From the NCBI RefSeq assembly GCF_026745355.1, contig NC_079206.1:5167044-5231043 (forward strand): a stretch of DNA of 64,000 nt, given 5' to 3'. The stretch comes from Beta vulgaris subsp. vulgaris (lineage: Eukaryota > Streptophyta > Magnoliopsida > Caryophyllales > Amaranthaceae). Of this stretch, positions 58,601 through 64,000 are shown one piece after another; the stretch's first letter is position 1, and every line of letters starts with the position of its first letter. Under the pieces are notes generated by a model. That model did not search any database, was not told the origin of the DNA, and was given only the letters and a program-made list of their open reading frames with translations. A program made the translations under genes and the position numbers.

Positions 58601-61425
58601 AACACAAACATTACAACATCTCCATCCTTCATATGTACCATAATAAATAAGAGGGAGAATTGGAATGAAGTTGGCGTACAAGTGCTTTGTTGTGCAAACT
58701 CTGGCACTCGTATAATAGCCAACACTTCTAATACTCGGAAAACCAAATAGGCCTTCTCATGTTGTAGCTCCTAACCCACTTTATTTTTGGCAACTGAGAC
58801 CGGATATTAGAGTCGAATAACTTTCATCAATAAGTTTTAGAAATGTTCACAGCTGAAATATCCCCCTTTTCACATTTACACATAAATAAATTTTCCAAAA
58901 ACCACCCTCTCAAACGTGAATTGCAGCATTAATTGCTTGAATTTGTCTTAAATGTACTGTCTTCAATTAGACCACTGCCCCTCCGGAAAACTGCTAATAC
59001 TACTCAAAACACTTAAATGGTAATTTTAAAAACTTGAGCTACCCATATCCCACACAGTTACTTTACAAAAAAGCGTAAAGGTACCAAATTTATAGAAGAG
59101 CAAAGAAAACGCAAAACAAAAAGCTAACCTGACTGCCAGTGTCCATGCATCCCAGCTGGGAATCAGTGGTTGTATTCCAAAAACGGATGCATCGATCAGC
59201 GGTACCACCGCCAGATGCAAGAAGCCCATGAAGATGTGGAGACCAAGCAATTGCTTTAACTGCTGCTGTATGTTCAGAATACTTCAATACAGGCTGAGTT
59301 GAATGTTGGTTCCACACGAAAAGCTGAGAAAAGAACGTTTAATAAGTAATTCAATTTTCTGAACTGCCAGCATTAAGAAACCAAACCAACAGGGAAGCAG
59401 ACTCACTCTATTGTCATTCCCGCCTGATGCTAGCTCACGGTTATCATATGACCACTTAAGTCCACAAACCTAGACAATTAAATAGTGTTTATCAGTTTCA
59501 GTACAGGAACCAAAAAAGATATACAGCACATCATTTAACTTGGGAAAAAAGTCATACTCTCCGAAAGAGTTCAAAGAATAATATTTTGGCAGTAACCAAC
59601 AAAAAAGAATGATTTAGCTGTGAAGCACTTAATACCAACCTCGGACTTGTGTCCAGTTAATTTACTGACATAATCATCCTGAGCACGTATATCTCTTTGT
59701 AATATATTCTTATCTCGGCTACCAGAAGACAGCACACTTGAACTCCATGCTAGCGCACCAACACGGAACCGATGGCCCTCCATAGTCCGAATGCTTTTGC
59801 ATCGAGAAGCATCCCAAATCTGATATCAGCGACATCACATATTAATGCTACTGATTCGTTACACATAGCAATCTAAATTGTCCTCATTTCAACTTCTGAT
59901 ACACGTAATTTCAAAGAAAACAATATTCAGTTATGGAAAGCATTAATTACCTGAACTTTGCCATTGTTTGTACCAACAGCTAGATGTGTCCCACGCTGAG
60001 CCCATCCTACCGAACATACGCTGTCATCAATTCCCAAATCACATAACTTAGTTACCTGCAGATACATTTTATTCCAATCAAGGCAACAAACGATATCATT
60101 AGAACACTCCATGCAAGCAAAGCGTTCAACAATCGACCAAGCATCAACAAAAAGCCTCAAAAAGGAATCACAATGTATGTCAAGACTACATAACCACACA
60201 AAAAGCATATTATAATCTACAAACAAACAGAAGTTTCCCCACAATAGATGAAACTTTAAGAACTTACTTTGCTACTGCAAGCATTCCATAAGTAAACACA
60301 ATTGCCTAATCCCACAGCAAGTACATTGTTCGGAGACCAATCCACCAAGTTCAAATAAAAATCATCCTGCAAAGCTGGTGCATCCAGTACCTAATACAAG
60401 CACATCAACAAAATCCAACATTACAAAAACATCTTCTTGATCAAAATATAATCCCCACATATCTGCCAGTTTCAAGAAACAAATCCCCGTCATCAAATCC
60501 GACCTCCTAAAAGAGTAGAAAACAAACATCAAATCTACAATATCTTAAACATCAACTGCCTCATTTCCTAAAACATCACTAATGTGAAACAATCGGACAA
60601 GATTCCCATACCCAATTAACAAGATTTCAATCACTTCAATCAATATAAATCCAAATAAACTCCAACATAACAATACACAAACCATCTTTGATCATCACAA
60701 TCTAAGTCCCTAAATCCATAACATTCCTCAAAAGTAAACAAAATTAGATCATACCCACTAAAATCCCACTCACAAGAAACAAAATTTAAGTCAATGCAGC
60801 ACCCAAGACTACAAAAAAAAACACCAATCAAATCAAAATCATTCCACATTAAACTCCAAACACCAAAAAAACATTATACCTTATAAGGTGACCTGGGGAT
60901 TTTCCTGGGTGTCTTAACCGGGCTATAACTAACACCGGGCAACGAATCATCGGGCCCAAACGGCATCAATGACGGCAATGCCCGTTTCGTTTCGGTCTTA
61001 AACCGGAAAATGTTCCGATTAGGCGCCCCTTTTTCAGGCGTACCCGGGAAAAATGACCCGGAATCAGGCCCGAATAGTGCGGCCCGAAGAAGAGAAGTAT
61101 ACGCACTGGAAGAATCTTCCCGGGCCCCATCGGGCTGCTTACTATTCTGCGGAGAAGAAGTTGAAGAAGACGAAGAAGATGGTGAAGAAGAAGTCAAATT
61201 GAAGAGAGAGAAATTAGATGAAGTTCTTGATGGAATGAATCGATCACTTAAGATTGTTCGTGAAGGAGAAGGGTTGTGATTAGAATTGATCATACGGTCG
61301 ATTATGCGAGATGGGGTTGTGGGACCCACGTCAATCTGGTCAAAGGAGAGAGAAGGACGAGCAATTTTTGATGGGTGGTTGATGAGAAATGGTTTAGATG
61401 AAGAACGATCTGAATCGTCCTCCAT
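52682..61425 (-). CDS. FZR: FIZZY-RELATED / CCS52A-type APC/C activator (Cdh1 homologue)
   Basis: Ten exons on the minus strand: 61425-60880, 60390-60268, 60055-59951, 59819-59640, 59469-59407, 59323-59129, 55220-55119, 55038-54976, 54451-54383, 52735-52682. Every exon is a multiple of three; 499 aa. The protein recruits substrates to the anaphase-promoting complex, and plant CCS52A promotes mitotic exit and endoreduplication. The N-terminus is Ser-rich with the C-box region [33 protein letters not shown] leads into seven WD40 repeats ([91 protein letters not shown]). It ends with the Ile-Arg tail (LGRAQIR) needed for APC/C docking. The tiny last exon is found by its NTDSELG start. Whether it is A1- or A2-type is not resolved. 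Confidence 0.95.
52736..54382 (-). other. Last intron of the FZR gene
   Basis: A 1.6-kb intron with no recognised gene or element. The 66-codon frame at 53089 and the minus frames at 53217 and 53608 lack any family motif. Confidence 0.5.
54559..54910. mobile_element. MITE with GGCTCCG ends in FZR intron 8
   Basis: Inverted ends GGCTCCGTGGACGTAAAATA and TTTTACACCTTACCTAAATGGAGCC. Internal AAACATTTTA/TAAAATG pairs, and the ends resemble the element at 7880-8240. It sits 65 bases from exon 8. Confidence 0.75.
55221..59128 (-). other. Large intron 6 of the FZR gene
   Basis: A 3.9-kb intron between the codons for DTGSQ and VCNLVW. Apart from the 36-bp tandem repeat and a C12 tract near 57870, no complete element was defined. 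A pyrimidine-rich stretch with ATCACCACC words (about 56240-56650) looks like foreign leader-type sequence but no gene was recognised. Confidence 0.6.
57511..57618 (+). repeat. 36-bp tandem repeat, three copies
   Basis: TGGCTAATATATTAGGTCAG units start at 57511, 57547 and 57583; each includes GTGAGAAAT or TATGAGAAAT. It lies in FZR intron 6. Confidence 0.9.
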
Positions 61426-61545
61426 TGATGTTGATTTTTCTTAGGAGAGAGAAAGAGTAGAAATTGAAGATGTAGATTTAGATTTGATGGGTTTTTTTTT
61501 TCTTTCGTTGTTGATTGAATTGAATTTATGGGTGAGTTGAAGAAG

Positions 61546-61553
61546 TTTTTATA
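61546..61553 (-). promoter_or_regulatory. Likely TATA box of the FZR gene
   Basis: TATAAAAA on the minus strand, about 120 bases upstream of the ATG at 61425, followed by a GA/CT-rich leader. Confidence 0.5.
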
Positions 61554-61691
61554 AGAAGGAAGAAAGAAAGAAAAAAAAGAGAAAAATGGAAGATGATAAT
61601 GAAGAGATCTACACCATGTGAGGAAGAGTTAGAGTTGGTAAGAGAAAACAAAAGAGAAATTTCACCAGCAAGTTTGTCGAGTGGCTGTTAA

Positions 61692-61757
61692 TTTTTCCCG
61701 GGAAAATTAGGGCTGGATAGATAGAGCATAGAGGAGATAACTATGCTTTGCGGGAAA
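61692..61757 (-). promoter_or_regulatory. E2F-type sites upstream of the FZR gene
   Basis: A palindrome TTTTCCCGGGAAAA (about 61694-61707) and a consensus-type TTTCCCGC on the minus strand (61750-61757) lie about 140-205 bases upstream of the TATA box. In Arabidopsis the atypical E2F DEL1 represses CCS52A2 through a site of this type. Function here is inferred. Confidence 0.5.
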
Positions 61758-62743
61758 ATTTTACATTGGAATGGAAACTCATTATATAATAAAAATGGGG
61801 TTTTTTTTAAGAAGAAAGTATGTTATTGTTAATTTGATGGACCCCTTGTTAATAATTTTTTTTTAAATGTTTTTGGGTAATGGATAGTTTTAAAAGGATT
61901 GTCTTAGGTTATATTTCGCCTATTTAAACATAGGTTAAATTTCAGATTCGGTATATGATACGATAGGTGAAAAGAGGTAATATATAATATAAAGAGGGTT
62001 ATGTTGCTTAGTGATGTACTAACATAAATGCATAATGACTTTAGGAGTGTTGGTTTAGGGAGGTGATGTAATGATTGACATTTAGGACAAAGAGGTAGAT
62101 ATTGCTTTGTACACCTCTAATTTATTGAATTGTAGCAAAATCAAATGACTTTTTAAGATTTTTTTAGAATGGGCTTATTGTTTTTTTTTTTTTTGGCAAG
62201 AGGAAAATAAGGACGAATATAATGTATCTTTATTTAGTTATACTTGGTAGAACTTGAGAGCTCTTAATACGACTAGGATATTGATAATAAAAAAATTATA
62301 ACTGATAAGTATAATAACGACAATTTTTTCCCTAATATATTAGGACATTTCCAACAAGAGTGGAGATCTATTTTTGCTTTTTCTACGTAATACTCGGGTG
62401 GAATTTTTTTTCCTTATTTTACTTGAGTGGATGATCAGTGACACTTTCAATTAGTAGACATCTGCTACACTATTGTTTGAATATATATAGGAACCTTTTC
62501 TAATAGAACAAATATTATTTGTTTTCGCTAGTGTAGTAGACTAATTTCCTATTTCTACATAATACTTCGACTTTCATGCTTGTCTAGCACAATTTTGATC
62601 ACTAATATATTTAATTATCTACTAGTAAGATATAAAATTTTTGATATTTAAAAAATATACATTAATTAAGACTAATCCAACAACCTTTCAAGTAATACCA
62701 TTTGTTTTTTTAAACCAAAATAGTGAAACTGTGATAATAATTA
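61758..62743. other. Intergenic upstream of the FZR promoter
   Basis: AT-rich with several T/A homopolymers. No gene, tRNA or clear element termini seen. Confidence 0.4.
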
Positions 62744-63048
62744 GGGAGCGTTTGGGTTTTCTGGTATGAGATATTGGTTTTGAATGAACAAAATTCATAC
62801 CTAATGTTTGTTTAATAATTTGATAGATTTAAAACACATACCTCAAACCTTTAAGGTATGAGGTTTAGAAACCCAATGGGGGGAGGTGGGTTTGACTCAT
62901 ACCAATACCTCTAGGTATTAAATAGAAGAAAAAATTTCATTCCCAAATAAAACCAAACATGTAGTATTAGGTATCAAGTTCCAAAACTATATTACTTTGG
63001 TTTCATTTCTGATTCCAAACCCATATCACTATATGAACCAAACGCTCC
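62744..63048. mobile_element. Tourist-like MITE flanked by TTA
   Basis: Ends GGGAGCGTTTGGGTTTTC and GAACCAAACGCTCC are inverted repeats, flanked by TTA (62741-62743 and 63049-63051). A second pair of matching words (ATACCTAAT, AGGTATGAG) lies inside. Length 305 bp. Confidence 0.75.
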
Positions 63049-63564
63049 TTAACATATAATCAAATAATTCAAAAGTTAAAATGTCACATTTATTTACAAA
63101 TGGGAACAATATTCTCACCAAATTGTCATCCTCATGTAGTGTACTAGTGTTGTTATAGAAACTTCTAACTTTTTTACAGTGTGATGAACAGCTTTATGAA
63201 TTAGTCAATATTACCTCACATGTGGCGGCATAACCTAACATCGCTTCAATTCTAACATTATAATGCATGTGAAACAAATGTTATATGGCTACTAATTTGC
63301 TCGAAATTTAGGTCACGTTACTCAAGCATAGATTTCTCACCCCACAGTTTAATTAAAAAGAAGATGCTTGGATTTTCTAGTATAACTCAGATTAGTGTAG
63401 GCACAAGGCAATAGGCATGGAAAAACCAATATGGTGTGACCGTGTACGTTAGGTAATAAAAGATTAAAAGGGTTGTAATATGGAATGCCAAAGAGACAAT
63501 TGTAGAATTTAGCGTTTTCCTTCTTTTCCCCGAGCCCCTAATCTGTATATAATATAGGGAAAGA
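63049..63564. other. Intergenic, nothing recognised
   Basis: AT-rich sequence between the MITE and the dispersed repeat copy. The 75-codon minus frame at 63387-63614 has no family motif. Confidence 0.4.
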
Positions 63565-64000
63565 CCATTTTTAAAAGTTAAAGTATACATGTTGAAAGGA
63601 AAAAAAAAGGACAATTTGTTGAAACATATTTTTTATATGCCATTTTGCCAGAAAGTAACATTTTATAATTTTTTATCAACTTTGAGACCTAAAAATTTAT
63701 TATTTTGCGAGACACGACCTTACCCTATTTTATACACCACTTATTTTGCGCATGTACGTCAGGTTTTTCCTATTCCAGTCTTCCTTTTCTATTTTCTCCC
63801 AACAAAAGAAAGAGCGTACAAATCCAACACACGTGTAGTAAAAGTACAAGGGGGATTCAAGTCACTCAACTTTGAAAACGGCTGCAACAATAGAAAGTAG
63901 GGTAAGATTGTTTCTCCCAATAAAAAAAGTAAGGTATTAAGTTGCTAGAAAATTTATAATTTTTTTTTTATGAAAAAAATAGTATATAAAAGGTCTGTTA
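63565..64000. repeat. Dispersed inverted-repeat element, copy 2 (runs to the window edge)
   Basis: It shares with 10213-10604, in the same order, TTTTG(C/T)GAGA(C/T)AC(G/A)ACCTTA, CCACTT(A/T)TTT, CGTACAAA / AGTACAAACTC-type words and the terminal AGTATATAAAAGGTCT. The end beyond 64000 is not visible. Confidence 0.55.

Noticed and set aside
61010..61279. 89-codon plus-strand frame
   Set aside because: It is antisense to the first exon of the FZR gene, whose reading is supported by family motifs.

Overview
The window looks like a plant nuclear chromosome, most likely a eudicot. Its genes are split by GT-AG introns, the intergenic DNA is AT-rich, and it holds plant-type MITEs, Helitrons, tRNA-derived SINEs and LTR remnants. 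The species cannot be fixed from the sequence alone. Four host genes are clear. (1) A TM3/SOC1-type MADS-box gene on + (seven exons of K-box and C-terminus, 4602-9531; the MADS exon is not in the window). (2) A PTI1-like cytoplasmic kinase on + (14859-18262, 363 aa). (3) A STAY-GREEN (SGR/NYE) Mg-dechelatase gene on + (45499-50969, 283 aa, four exons). (4) A FIZZY-RELATED/CCS52A-type APC/C activator on - (61425-52682, 499 aa, ten exons). All exon joins in genes 2-4 were checked by phase and codon count. 

The centre, about 18.7-40.1 kb, is dominated by one very large Helitron. Its 3' end is unambiguous (GC-rich hairpin 40052-40077, then CTAG at 40083-40086 followed by T). Its 5' end is less certain; the best candidate is 18718. 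It carries a Rep/helicase gene (24842-30050) now broken by frameshifts and by a 613-bp hAT-type MITE with an exact 8-bp target duplication. It also carries a nine-exon RPA70-like gene (33281-36032) with its own TATA box and 5'UTR intron, a small ORF with double-stranded-RNA-binding-like segments (22722-23560), and an unrecognised lysine-rich ORF (37787-38311). 

The rest is mobile DNA in layers. 0-4.6 kb: a decayed copia-like LTR element on -, with an atpB-like scrap inside. 3.6-12.1 kb: several MITEs and a small Helitron in and around the MADS gene. 40.1-45 kb: a SINE, Stowaway-like MITEs and a three-deep nest (a Stowaway-like MITE holding a Mutator-like element that captured part of a PPR gene, which in turn holds a solo LTR; two of the three insertions have exact target duplications). 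The SGR introns hold two small Helitrons, two SINEs and a GC-rich hAT-like element. The FZR introns hold a MITE and tandem repeats. 

The four host genes are not a pathway in the operon sense. Two have visible regulatory sites: a G-box/ABRE touching the TATA box of SGR, and E2F-type sites upstream of the FZR gene.
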